A DNA stretch of 64,000 nt from NCBI RefSeq assembly GCF_005116455.1, contig NZ_SWBP01000001.1:496001-560000 (forward strand). The letters are read 5' to 3'. A program made the translations under genes and the position numbers. The notes beneath the pieces were generated by a model. It saw only the letters and a program-made list of their open reading frames with translations, did no database searches and was not told the DNA's origin. Position 1 is the stretch's first letter. Each line of letters opens with the position of its first letter. This DNA is from Pedobacter cryophilus (GTDB taxonomy: Bacteria > Bacteroidota > Bacteroidia > Sphingobacteriales > Sphingobacteriaceae). This document shows, piece after piece, positions 16,405 to 25,066 of this stretch.

Positions 16405-17790
16405 TTATTTTACTAAAGAGTTGATATAGATTTCTATGTTGGTGTAATTATTAGCTAAGCTTTTTAAAGACGCATCATTTAGTGCCGGATTTAAGCCTTT
16501 TTCCTTTTCCCAAGCATCGGGCATTCCGTCTCTGTCGCTATCTTTTTTAGGTTTTTTTGATTTCAGAGTTGGCCAAGCATTTACGGTTTCCTCATAAGTT
16601 GTGCCGTGTTTAAACCCGCCTTGCACATCAATTAATCCTCCAGTTCTGTTCCTCACATTTTTGATGATTCTTTTGTCCAAAGTATCTCTGCAAAAGCTTG
16701 CTCCTGCTGATTTTAAAACATCGGCGTAAGCCAAAACAGCTGATTTTTCTATTAAATTGATAGCCTGAAATGGTGTTTTAACCAAAGCTTTTTGTTTCTC
16801 AAAATCAGTGGTGTTTTTATCTAAATGAACTCCTAGTTCGTTATTTACAGTTACATCTTCAGCACCATCTACAAAATTACCAGCCACATAAAATTCACCA
16901 ATTCCTGATTCTCCTTTGCTCGGGTTCACAATCCTAGATTTTACGTTTTTACTAGTTATTGGGCCGTATTTGTAGTAATTGTTTACCATGTTATAATTGC
17001 CGCCCTCGCCACCGTAAACATTATTATGCCCCCAATTATAAATTACGTTATTTCTAAAATCAACTAATTCTTCTGTAGCACCCAATCTTGCTCCATTAAA
17101 ACGAGGGTTTCTGCTGTTGCAGTGTGCAAATAAATTATGATGAGCACTTAAATGTGTACCACCCCAAATTCCGCCGTATCCATGTTTTTCAAAATCTTTA
17201 TCGCCGGTTTCAAAATGATAAGAATAGTTGAGTGGTTCTGATAAAATATTCCATTGCAAGGTGGTGCTGTCTCCTCGGTAAACCGACATGACTTCATCGG
17301 TACTCCAGCTGATGCTGCAATGATCTATAATGATATTTGTTTTGCCGTTGCCACCAAAAGCATCGTCGCTACCAGCGCCATCAACCATTCCGTTGTTTTG
17401 ATACCTATCGCCCATTCTAAAACGTAAATACCTTACAATAATGTTATCGCCACCTAAACTTACCGGATAATCGGCTAAGCAAATACCATCTCCCGGTGCA
17501 GTTTGCCCGGCAATGGTTGCGTTTTTAGAAATATCTAATCTTGATTTTAAATGGATAGTTCCCGAAACTTCAAAAACAATAATTCTAGGGTGTTTTGCAG
17601 TTGCAGCAACTCTAAAACTTCCTTCGCCATCATCATTTAAATTGGTAACAATATAAACCTTGCCTCCTCTGCCTCCGGAGGTGTATTTCCCAAACCCTTC
17701 GGCCCCGGGAAAAGCAATTGATTGAGCATAGGTATTTTTTTGGCTGATAAAAATTAAGATCAAAAGAACTTTGATTGTTTTACTTATCAT
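16405..17790 (-). CDS. pectate lyase PL1 family
   Basis: This 461-aa secreted protein has a signal peptide ending near NTYAQS. The mature start (FPGAEGFGKYTSGGRGGKVYIVTNLND) is the hallmark of Bacteroidota PL1 enzymes. The beta-helix core carries IIIDHCSISWSTDE (calcium-site region) and NSRNPRFNG (containing the conserved Arg region). The C-terminal DSDRDGMPDAWEKEKG resembles a calcium-binding TSP3 motif. It cleaves de-esterified polygalacturonan by beta-elimination. As the first enzyme after susD it is probably the best expressed one. Confidence 0.94.
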   Translation of the reverse strand: MISKTIKVLLILIFISQKNTYAQSIAFPGAEGFGKYTSGGRGGKVYIVTNLNDDGEGSFRVAATAKHPRIIVFEVSGTIHLKSRLDISKNATIAGQTAPGDGICLADYPVSLGGDNIIVRYLRFRMGDRYQNNGMVDGAGSDDAFGGNGKTNIIIDHCSISWSTDEVMSVYRGDSTTLQWNILSEPLNYSYHFETGDKDFEKHGYGGIWGGTHLSAHHNLFAHCNSRNPRFNGARLGATEELVDFRNNVIYNWGHNNVYGGEGGNYNMVNNYYKYGPITSKNVKSRIVNPSKGESGIGEFYVAGNFVDGAEDVTVNNELGVHLDKNTTDFEKQKALVKTPFQAINLIEKSAVLAYADVLKSAGASFCRDTLDKRIIKNVRNRTGGLIDVQGGFKHGTTYEETVNAWPTLKSKKPKKDSDRDGMPDAWEKEKGLNPALNDASLKSLANNYTNIEIYINSLVK

Positions 17791-17857
17791 CTTAAGTGAA
17801 TTTATATCAGTAAAAAACCAAAAGCAAAGTAATAAACCCTGCTTTTGGTTAATATGA

Positions 17858-19654
17858 TTAATAATTTGGATTTTGCTTCAATATACCACGATAAGCATCT
17901 AAAGTAGCTTGATCAAAAGGAAATAATTCGCTTTTATTTGGAACAAAGAATCTAGCAATTCCTTGGTCTAAAGGTAAATTATCTATCAAAGTATTTGATG
18001 TTAAATGCTGTCTCCAGTCTGTTCTAGTCCAGCCAGTAGTTGGGCTAGGCACCGCAGTTGTTGTAAAAGGAGTTGGAGAAAAGAATTGAATTTCTTCACC
18101 GTTTAATTTCCAATAAACATACTGAGGAACGTTGGCATAAGCACCTTGAAAGTTTCTAATTTGTTGAAGCTTAGTTCTAGTCTCAGCAATTTTAGAGGCT
18201 AATAAATTCCAGCGGATTAAGTCATATTTGCGGATAGCTTCACCACCAAATTCTAAATAACGCTCATTCACAATAGCATTAAAAAAAGCATCTTTAGTTG
18301 TTGGTGTAACTCCAATACTGTTCACATTTCCTCTGTAAGCTCTTTTTCTAACCTCTTCAAATGCTGCAATAGCCGCTGCTGTTGGAGAGCCATTAATCTT
18401 ATTCTCTGCCTCGGCAAACATTAACAATACATCGGCAAAACGAATAATTGGCCAGTTATAACCTAAATTTAGTACTGTACCTGGTAAAAATGGGTTACGC
18501 CAATCTCTTCTAAATTTACCATCAGTAAGTTCTGCTAAACGTCTTAAGCTTTTGTTATTGTTGGCTGCAATTGCATAATAGGTGATAGATACATCTCTTC
18601 TCGTATCTATTGGTTCAAAAGAATAAAAGTAATTTGGTAATGTTAGAATACCCCCGCCACCAGTACCATATCTTGATGCTGCATTCACACTTGGACCATT
18701 GTAATTTCCCATTCTGCTATCAGAATTGCTATTGCCGCCACCTGCACCTACTTCAAAAATAATTTCTCCGAAAGGGTCAGGTTGAAAAGAACTTAAATAA
18801 CGCTTCCAAATGTCTTCATAATTAGGATTTAAAGTATGTTGGTCTCTTCTAGCCATTAAATCAGCACATTCATCTCTTGCGATGGTGTAATATTTAAGAG
18901 AATCGCTTCGGCGCTCCATAGTTTTGGTTTCGTTTCTTAGCGAAAAACCGCCTCTAAACATTGCTAATTTAGCTCTTATGGCTTTCACCGCTCCTTTTGT
19001 AATTCTTTCATTTCTAACTACTTCTGTTCTCCAAGGCACTAAATCTTTGGCAATTGCTAAATCGGCAATTAAACGATCGTAAGTAGAATCACGATTAGCT
19101 TGAGGAATATATAGATTCGGATTTTTATAAGAAGGTGTAAATGGAGCAGGAACATCGCCCCAGTTTCTTACCAATTCAAATAAAAATTGTGCTCTCAAGG
19201 TAAGTGCTTCTCCGTGTAATCTTCTGAGTTCTTTCTTTTCTGCTTCAGTACCGTTATTATACTGGGTCATTTGAGGTATCTGATCGATACATAAATTGGC
19301 TTTTTCTATCCCACGGTATAACTGTACAAAAGGATTACGTAATTCTGAATTGGAAAGTAATAACTGGTATCTTCCAATTCCCCTTCTTCCATTGTCTAAA
19401 CCTCCACTTACTATGGCTTCATCAGAATCATAAGGATAGTATAAATTAATACGTATTCCATAACCATTATCACCCTGCAACTCATCATATACACCTAAAA
19501 GTGCTGTAGTTGCATTTGATACGTCGGAGAAAGCTTGTTCTACATTGTATTGAGAAACTGGTTCAACTTCTAAATACTTTTTACACCCTACAAATCCTAA
19601 TGTAGAGATTATGGTGATTGCTATTATTATTGATTTTGAAAATCTCATTTTCAT
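17858..19654 (-). CDS. SusD-like outer-membrane glycan-binding lipoprotein
   Basis: This is a RagB/SusD protein of about 598 aa with signal peptide and lipobox (LGFVGCKKYLEVEP). An earlier in-frame ATG at 19696 would run into the susC end and put extra residues before the signal peptide, so the start at 19654 or 19648 is preferred. Typical segments are FSDVSNATTALLGVYDEL, the TPR-like helices (ALTLRAQFLFELVRNWGD) and the C-terminal WPIIRFADVLLMFAEAENK. SusD captures oligosaccharides at the surface and covers the SusC transporter. It starts 11 bp after the susC stop codon. Pectic oligosaccharide is the inferred ligand. Confidence 0.95.
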   Translation of the reverse strand: MKMRFSKSIIIAITIISTLGFVGCKKYLEVEPVSQYNVEQAFSDVSNATTALLGVYDELQGDNGYGIRINLYYPYDSDEAIVSGGLDNGRRGIGRYQLLLSNSELRNPFVQLYRGIEKANLCIDQIPQMTQYNNGTEAEKKELRRLHGEALTLRAQFLFELVRNWGDVPAPFTPSYKNPNLYIPQANRDSTYDRLIADLAIAKDLVPWRTEVVRNERITKGAVKAIRAKLAMFRGGFSLRNETKTMERRSDSLKYYTIARDECADLMARRDQHTLNPNYEDIWKRYLSSFQPDPFGEIIFEVGAGGGNSNSDSRMGNYNGPSVNAASRYGTGGGGILTLPNYFYSFEPIDTRRDVSITYYAIAANNNKSLRRLAELTDGKFRRDWRNPFLPGTVLNLGYNWPIIRFADVLLMFAEAENKINGSPTAAAIAAFEEVRKRAYRGNVNSIGVTPTTKDAFFNAIVNERYLEFGGEAIRKYDLIRWNLLASKIAETRTKLQQIRNFQGAYANVPQYVYWKLNGEEIQFFSPTPFTTTAVPSPTTGWTRTDWRQHLTSNTLIDNLPLDQGIARFFVPNKSELFPFDQATLDAYRGILKQNPNY

Positions 19655-19665
19655 ATTCTTAAAAT

Positions 19666-22600
19666 TTAAAAAGAAATATTTGTTCCAAAAACCCATGTTT
19701 TTGCCCTTGGGTAACCTGCAAAATCTACTCCCTGTGTCAATGGATCTGATCTTCTTGTGCTAATTTCCGGATCAAAACCTGTGTATTTAGTAATAGTTGC
19801 CAAATTATTAACCGTTGCATATAATCGCAGATTAGCAATTTTTACTTTTTGAAGTACTGTTTTTGGAATGGTGTACCCAAAAGTTAAGTTATTGATACGA
19901 AGGAAAGAACCATCTTCTATTGCATAAGAATGTAAATAATACCTTTGGTTACGTACTGGCGACCAAATTTTTGCATTTGCATTTAAAGTAGTTAACTCAA
20001 CAGGGTCTGTTACTACTTGACCAGTACTGTTGATATTGGTAAACCTGTCTTTCATTTCACTTAATAAATTGAGGTTCAAGAAACTTCCGTTGGTCCACTC
20101 AATTCTGTTTGCATTATAAACATCATTACCCACTACAAAATTCACAAAAACGCTCATGTCAAAGTTTTTATAAGAAACTTGATTGTTCCAGCCTCCTGTA
20201 AATTTTGCATTTGCATTTCCTAAAACAGTTCTGTCTTTATCTAAAGTTACTAAACCGTCTCCGTCAATATCTTTAAACTTAAGAGAGCCAGGCTGTGGAT
20301 TTCCAAACAAGGAAGTATTGTTGGCCATGCCGGTTTTTAATGTGTAAACCCCAGCTGCGTAATTAAAATCGTCTACTTTATAAAAACCATCAGTTACAAA
20401 ACCATACATTAAACCAATTGGCTGTCCAACTTTAACTAAATAATCATCAGCACCATCAGACCCTTGCCAACCTGCACTTCTAGTTTGCTCTCTAATAGCG
20501 CCTAAGTTTTCTACCCGGTTTCTATTAAAAGCGATGTTGAAACTAGAAGTCCAATTCACATTTTTAGTATTAATGGCTGTGGCATTTAATTGAAATTCTA
20601 AGCCTCTATTAGTAGTAGAACCCACGTTTTGTAATTGTGAAGTATAGCCTGTAGTTGGTGGTATTGCTGCAGAAAGCAATAAATCGTTTCCTCTGTTTAA
20701 GTAAGCATCTGCAGTAAATTGAATTCTATTATTTAGAAAAGAAAGATCAAGACCTATATTTTGAGAAACAGACCTTTCCCATTGTAAATCTTCATTAGCT
20801 AAGGCCGATGGTGCGAAGCCAGGTAAAACAGTATGACTTAAAGCATATTCACCTGTTACTCCATATAATTGTTGATATAATAAATCGCCGATTCTATTGT
20901 TTCCTGCTACACCATAACCAACTCTAACTTTTGCGTCATTAATAAACTTAATATTCTCCATAAATTTTTCGTTAGAGAAGCGGTAAGCTACTGTACCAGA
21001 AGGAAAAACTAACAATCCTTTTTCATACTTAAATTTTGTAGAACGATCTGCCCTTACAGCAACTGATGCTAATATCTTTTTATTGAATGAATAATTAGCT
21101 CTTCCAAAGAATGATAAAATTCTGTTTGGTGGATTCTCAAAAGAAGTGGGCCTAGGTTGAGTTGAACCTGTTGGAGGAGAACCCAAACCTAAATTTGATA
21201 AAGCTTTTTCGGCAGAAATATCAGCAGGGAAATAACGTGTTTCTACTGTGCTACCTTTAGAAAGTGTTTCATAGGTTTCTTGCCCAATCAACAAATCAAT
21301 ATCATGTAGCTTTTTTATTCCATTTTTTACAAATTGTAGCGTGTTAGAATTATTAAAAGTTCCGTTGGTTTGTATAGCAAGAGAAGCTACAGGTAATGTT
21401 CCAAAATTTCTGGCTGTTGGCGTAATTTTACTAAAAAATAATTCCTGCCTAACATTTGTGTTGTCAAAACCAGCAGTAGTTTTAAAGGTTAAGCCTTTTA
21501 CAATTTGGTAACTTAAATAACCACTAATGTTGGTCCCTGTTGTTGGAGCATTACGATATTCTGCCCTTGTTAAATTAACAGGATTTTGAATTTGATTTGA
21601 ATTTAAATAATAATCTTCATCAGATTGATCAATCTGAGGAGCATTAGCTAACTCAAATGGGCGATAAATAATGCTATGGCGTAATCTATTGGTAGTTCTT
21701 GTACCGCTTGATGTAGTGCCAGCGCCTTGCACTTCTTGAGACAAATATCTTGCTGTTAAACCAACTCTTAATTTACTAGATGCTTTATGGTCTAACTTAA
21801 AGTTGGCTAAATATCTTTTAAAGCCCGACTCAAGCAATAATCCTTGCTCATCATTTGCTGTTAAACTTAAGTTAAAAGTAGTTGATTCACTACCCCCACT
21901 TATGGCAACATTATGATTTTGATAAAAAGCGCTTCTACCAAATACCTCTTCTTGCCAGTTAACAGCTGGTATATTTTTGTAAACACTTAAAGTATCAAAA
22001 GTACTCCCATAATTTCTGGCAAAAGCATCAATATCTGTTTGGCTACTTCTACTTCTCTCATATTGCCATAAAACAAAATCGTAAGGGTTTAAAACATCAA
22101 TTTTTTTAGATAATTCTCTAAAACCAACCGAGCCATTATAAGAAACTATCGTTTTACCTGGTTTACCTGATTTTGTAGTAATAATAACCACTCCGTTTGC
22201 ACCTCTTGCGCCGTAAATAGCGGTTGTAGAGGCATCTTTCAAAACATCAACTGATTGTATATCTTGAGGTGATAATACTGACAAAGCATTTTCTACTTGC
22301 ACACCATCAACAATAAAAATAGGAGAATTATCTTGTGTAATAGACCCTCCGCCTCTTACTCTTATTTGCACTTCGGCTCCTGGTGCTCCTTCTGATGTAG
22401 TCACCTGCACACCCGCTAATTTTCCTGTTAAGGCCTCTGCAGCATTAGTTAGTGGAATATCTCTCAGTTGTTTTGCTCCAACTGAAGAAACTGGACCAGT
22501 TAAATCGCTCCTATTTACTGTTGCGTAACCTATAGCTACAACTTCTTGCAACTCTTGTGCATCAGACAATAAAGTAACATTTATTGTGGTTTGATCAGTA

Positions 22601-22854
22601 ATAACGACCTCTTGAGTTTTGTAGCCAATATATCTGAAAACCAACACTGCATTTCCGTTGGATACGCTGATGCTATAATCTCCATTAACATTAGTTTGGG
22701 TGCCTTGTGAGCTATTTTTAACTGATACGGCAACTCCAATTAAAGACTCGCCCTTGTCGTCTCTAACTTTACCCTTAATTTGTTTAGTTTGTGCTTGCAC
22801 AAAATCTTGCAGAACAAAACATAACGTAAATAATAGTAGAATTTTTTTGATCAT
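19666..22854 (-). CDS. SusC-like TonB-dependent outer-membrane transporter
   Basis: This is a SusC/RagA protein of about 1062 aa. The start at 22854 (MIKKILLLF) gives a clean signal peptide ending at VQAQ; a longer frame to 22914 adds an unlikely leader. It has a carboxypeptidase-D-like domain (KGKVRDDKGESLIGV), a plug (IPLTNAAEALTGKLAGVQV, VDGVQVEN, SVDVLKDASTTAIYGARGANGV) and a 22-stranded barrel ending in FGTNISF. It imports pectin oligomers using TonB energy and is the first gene of the enzyme operon. The intergenic region to lacI carries the candidate operator. Confidence 0.96.
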   Translation of the reverse strand: MIKKILLLFTLCFVLQDFVQAQTKQIKGKVRDDKGESLIGVAVSVKNSSQGTQTNVNGDYSISVSNGNAVLVFRYIGYKTQEVVITDQTTINVTLLSDAQELQEVVAIGYATVNRSDLTGPVSSVGAKQLRDIPLTNAAEALTGKLAGVQVTTSEGAPGAEVQIRVRGGGSITQDNSPIFIVDGVQVENALSVLSPQDIQSVDVLKDASTTAIYGARGANGVVIITTKSGKPGKTIVSYNGSVGFRELSKKIDVLNPYDFVLWQYERSRSSQTDIDAFARNYGSTFDTLSVYKNIPAVNWQEEVFGRSAFYQNHNVAISGGSESTTFNLSLTANDEQGLLLESGFKRYLANFKLDHKASSKLRVGLTARYLSQEVQGAGTTSSGTRTTNRLRHSIIYRPFELANAPQIDQSDEDYYLNSNQIQNPVNLTRAEYRNAPTTGTNISGYLSYQIVKGLTFKTTAGFDNTNVRQELFFSKITPTARNFGTLPVASLAIQTNGTFNNSNTLQFVKNGIKKLHDIDLLIGQETYETLSKGSTVETRYFPADISAEKALSNLGLGSPPTGSTQPRPTSFENPPNRILSFFGRANYSFNKKILASVAVRADRSTKFKYEKGLLVFPSGTVAYRFSNEKFMENIKFINDAKVRVGYGVAGNNRIGDLLYQQLYGVTGEYALSHTVLPGFAPSALANEDLQWERSVSQNIGLDLSFLNNRIQFTADAYLNRGNDLLLSAAIPPTTGYTSQLQNVGSTTNRGLEFQLNATAINTKNVNWTSSFNIAFNRNRVENLGAIREQTRSAGWQGSDGADDYLVKVGQPIGLMYGFVTDGFYKVDDFNYAAGVYTLKTGMANNTSLFGNPQPGSLKFKDIDGDGLVTLDKDRTVLGNANAKFTGGWNNQVSYKNFDMSVFVNFVVGNDVYNANRIEWTNGSFLNLNLLSEMKDRFTNINSTGQVVTDPVELTTLNANAKIWSPVRNQRYYLHSYAIEDGSFLRINNLTFGYTIPKTVLQKVKIANLRLYATVNNLATITKYTGFDPEISTRRSDPLTQGVDFAGYPRAKTWVFGTNISF

Positions 22855-23038
22855 AAATTTAGATTTTAATTGATGGTTATCAATAGCGCTTATCCAGAAT
22901 AATTTTGCTCGCAAACAAGTCTTATAAGTAAGGCTAAATGGCTCGAAAAAAATTAAATAGAAAGTCTATTTTATAATTGGTTCTAACAATATTACTGAGT
23001 AAAATGCCAATAAAGAAGAATAACTAAGTAAATAAATG

Positions 23039-23064
23039 TGCAATCGATGCCGGCAACGTTGCCG
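23039..23064. promoter_or_regulatory. candidate tandem LacI-family operator between susC and lacI
   Basis: CGGCAACGTTGCCG at 23051-23064 is a perfect 14-bp palindrome centred on CG, as expected of a LacI-family operator. Just before it, TGCAATCGATGCCGG (23039-23053) overlaps and has its own ATCGAT core, giving centres 12 bp apart. It lies 185 bp upstream of susC and about 100 bp upstream of lacI, so one site could control both. The sequence recurs at 4103-4128. Confidence 0.7.
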
Positions 23065-23162
23065 TATAAAAACTAAAGGTCTTATCCATGCAAAAGTGTT
23101 TTCACATTTAAGTTTTAATATCTATTTTAGCCATAAGCAGTTCAAGAAATTTAAACCAGAAA

Positions 23163-24170
23163 ATGTTCAAACCTACTACCATAAAAGACATTGCAAAAGC
23201 GTTAAACCTTTCTACATCAACGGTATCCAGAGCATTAAGAGGTGGCTATGAAATTAGTGAAGAAACAAAAAAAATTGTTTTGGAATATGCAGAGAAAATT
23301 AATTTTACCAGAAACCCAATTGCATTAAGTTTAAAAGAAAGAAGGAGCTATTCTATAGGAATTATTGTGTGCGAGGTAGCTAATGTTTTTTTCTCTCAAG
23401 CCATTGCCGGGATTGAATCAATTGCCTACAATAAAGGATACCATGTGGTTATTTCCCAAAGCCATGATCAATATGAAAGAGAAGTAACCAATATACAGCA
23501 TTTAGCCAATCGGTCTGTTGATGGAATTATTATTTCATTAGCAGCAGAAACTAAAGATTATACCCACATTGAAAAATTACATGAACAAGGTTTACCCATA
23601 GTTTTCTTCGACAGGATTTTAGAAAGCATGCAAACGCATAAAGTAACTAGTAACAATACACAAGGGGCCTTTGAAGCTACCGAGTTTTTGATTAGTAAAG
23701 GATGCAAAAAAATAGCTCATTTAGCAAACGCACCTCAATTATCTATCACCAAACAAAGGCAAATTGGCTATGAAGATGCTTTAAAAAAGCATGGAATACC
23801 TGTAAAAAACGAGTATATTAAATATTGCGAACATGGTGGCAGTGAAAAAGGTGAAGTAGAACTGGCCGTAAAATCTTTATTAAATTTACCCCAAAAACCC
23901 GACGCTATATTTGTAGCCAGCGATAGGTTAAGCATGGGCTGTTTAGCCGCTCTTAAAAAGTATAATACCGGAGCCGATTTAGTAATTGCTGGTTTTAGCA
24001 ATTCTGATGTGGTTGATTTATTAAAACCTTCCCTTTCTTGTGTAAGACAACCTGCATTTGAAATGGGCCGAATTGCTACTGAAATGTTGATTAATTTAAT
24101 AGAAAGCAAGTATCCGGTAGAAGAGTTTGAAACCAAAATGTTAAACACTACTTTTCAAATTAACGAATAG
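23163..24170 (+). CDS. LacI-family transcriptional regulator
   Basis: This 335-aa protein has an N-terminal LacI helix-turn-helix and hinge (TIKDIAKALNLSTSTVSRAL, then NFTRNPIALSLKERRS). A periplasmic-binding-protein-like sensor domain follows (IGIIVCEVANVFFSQAIAGIES, FDRILESMQTHKV, PDAIFVASDRLSMGCLAALKK, AGFSNSDVVDLLKPSLSCVRQP). It is divergent from susC and is the only regulator in the locus. No hybrid two-component or SusR-type gene is seen in the window. It likely represses or activates the pectin genes in response to a breakdown product, possibly a uronate intermediate. Ligand and sign of control are inference. Confidence 0.94.
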   Translation: MFKPTTIKDIAKALNLSTSTVSRALRGGYEISEETKKIVLEYAEKINFTRNPIALSLKERRSYSIGIIVCEVANVFFSQAIAGIESIAYNKGYHVVISQSHDQYEREVTNIQHLANRSVDGIIISLAAETKDYTHIEKLHEQGLPIVFFDRILESMQTHKVTSNNTQGAFEATEFLISKGCKKIAHLANAPQLSITKQRQIGYEDALKKHGIPVKNEYIKYCEHGGSEKGEVELAVKSLLNLPQKPDAIFVASDRLSMGCLAALKKYNTGADLVIAGFSNSDVVDLLKPSLSCVRQPAFEMGRIATEMLINLIESKYPVEEFETKMLNTTFQINE

Positions 24171-24230
24171 AGATTGTAGCTTTTTAATTCCTTATAAACT
24201 AGATTTCAAATTACCATCAATTAACAAATC

Positions 24231-25025
24231 ATGAATAAACAACGTTTAAACAGATTAAAAATTTGTTTAGTTGCCCTTGCCTTTATATTTGGTTTTTTAA
24301 ACCCTCTAAAAGCGCAACTCAATAAAGCTGAACTCATTCAAATCATTATCTATCATTGTAGTACAGATTCTCAGGTATTAAAAACAGAAAGGTATTTAGA
24401 ACAGGCTTTTTTACTAGCCCTTCATCAATCTAAAATAAACAGAGTTGGTGTTTTTAAGCCCCTTGACTTTGAAAAAGATAAACGAATTATGGTGATTATT
24501 CCTTACCAATCTTTTAAGCATTTCACAAAAATAAGCGCCCTAATAAAACAAGATAAACAACACCTTCAAAATGGTAAAGCTTACCTTAATGCCGCTTATA
24601 ACGCATCTCCTTATGATAGAATGGAAACTATTTTTTTAAACAGCTTTTTTAAAGAACCGGTATTAAAGAAACCCAATTTAAGTGGCTCTATTAAAGATAA
24701 AATTTATGAATTGAGAAGTTACGAAAGCGCTACTGAACTATTGCACCAGAAAAAAGTAAAGATGTTTAATGAAGGTGGGGAAACAGAAATATTTAGTCGT
24801 TTAAACTTTAACCCTGTTTTTTACGGGAGTGTTATTTCAGGTTCAAAAATGCCAAATTTAATGTACCTCACTAGCTTTGAAAACATGGACGACCGCAAAG
24901 CACATTGGGCAGCTTTTAGTGCTGATAATGCTTGGAAAAAGTTATCGGCTTTGCCAGAATATAAAAACACTGTTTCTAAAAACGAGACTACCTTTTTAAG
25001 AAGCACTTCTTATTCTGATTTATAA
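24231..25025 (+). CDS. secreted NIPSNAP family protein
   Basis: This 264-aa protein has a signal peptide ending near PLKAQL. Its C-terminal half matches NIPSNAP domains of Bacteroidota (IYELRSYES, NEGGETEIFSRLNFNPVFYG, MPNLMYLTSFENMDDRKAHWAAF). The first half is weakly related and may be a second, degenerate copy of the ferredoxin-like fold. The biochemical role of bacterial NIPSNAP proteins is unknown. It lies 60 bp after lacI on the same strand and ends at a shared terminator, so it may belong to the pectin regulon, but this is only positional evidence. Confidence 0.8.
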   Translation: MNKQRLNRLKICLVALAFIFGFLNPLKAQLNKAELIQIIIYHCSTDSQVLKTERYLEQAFLLALHQSKINRVGVFKPLDFEKDKRIMVIIPYQSFKHFTKISALIKQDKQHLQNGKAYLNAAYNASPYDRMETIFLNSFFKEPVLKKPNLSGSIKDKIYELRSYESATELLHQKKVKMFNEGGETEIFSRLNFNPVFYGSVISGSKMPNLMYLTSFENMDDRKAHWAAFSADNAWKKLSALPEYKNTVSKNETTFLRSTSYSDL

Positions 25026-25066
25026 AAAAAGCAGCCCACAATTTAAATCGTGGGCTGCTTTTTTTT
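25024..25066. terminator. bidirectional intrinsic terminator
   Basis: AAAAAAAGCAGCCCAC (25024-25039) pairs perfectly over 16 bp with 25050-25065 across a 10-nt loop, with A and T tracts on both sides. It serves the convergent NIPSNAP gene and the DUF6600 gene, whose stop codon overlaps its right edge. Confidence 0.92.

Noticed and set aside
22855-22914. Longer start of SusC at 22914
   Set aside because: The extra 20 residues precede a perfect signal peptide starting at 22854.
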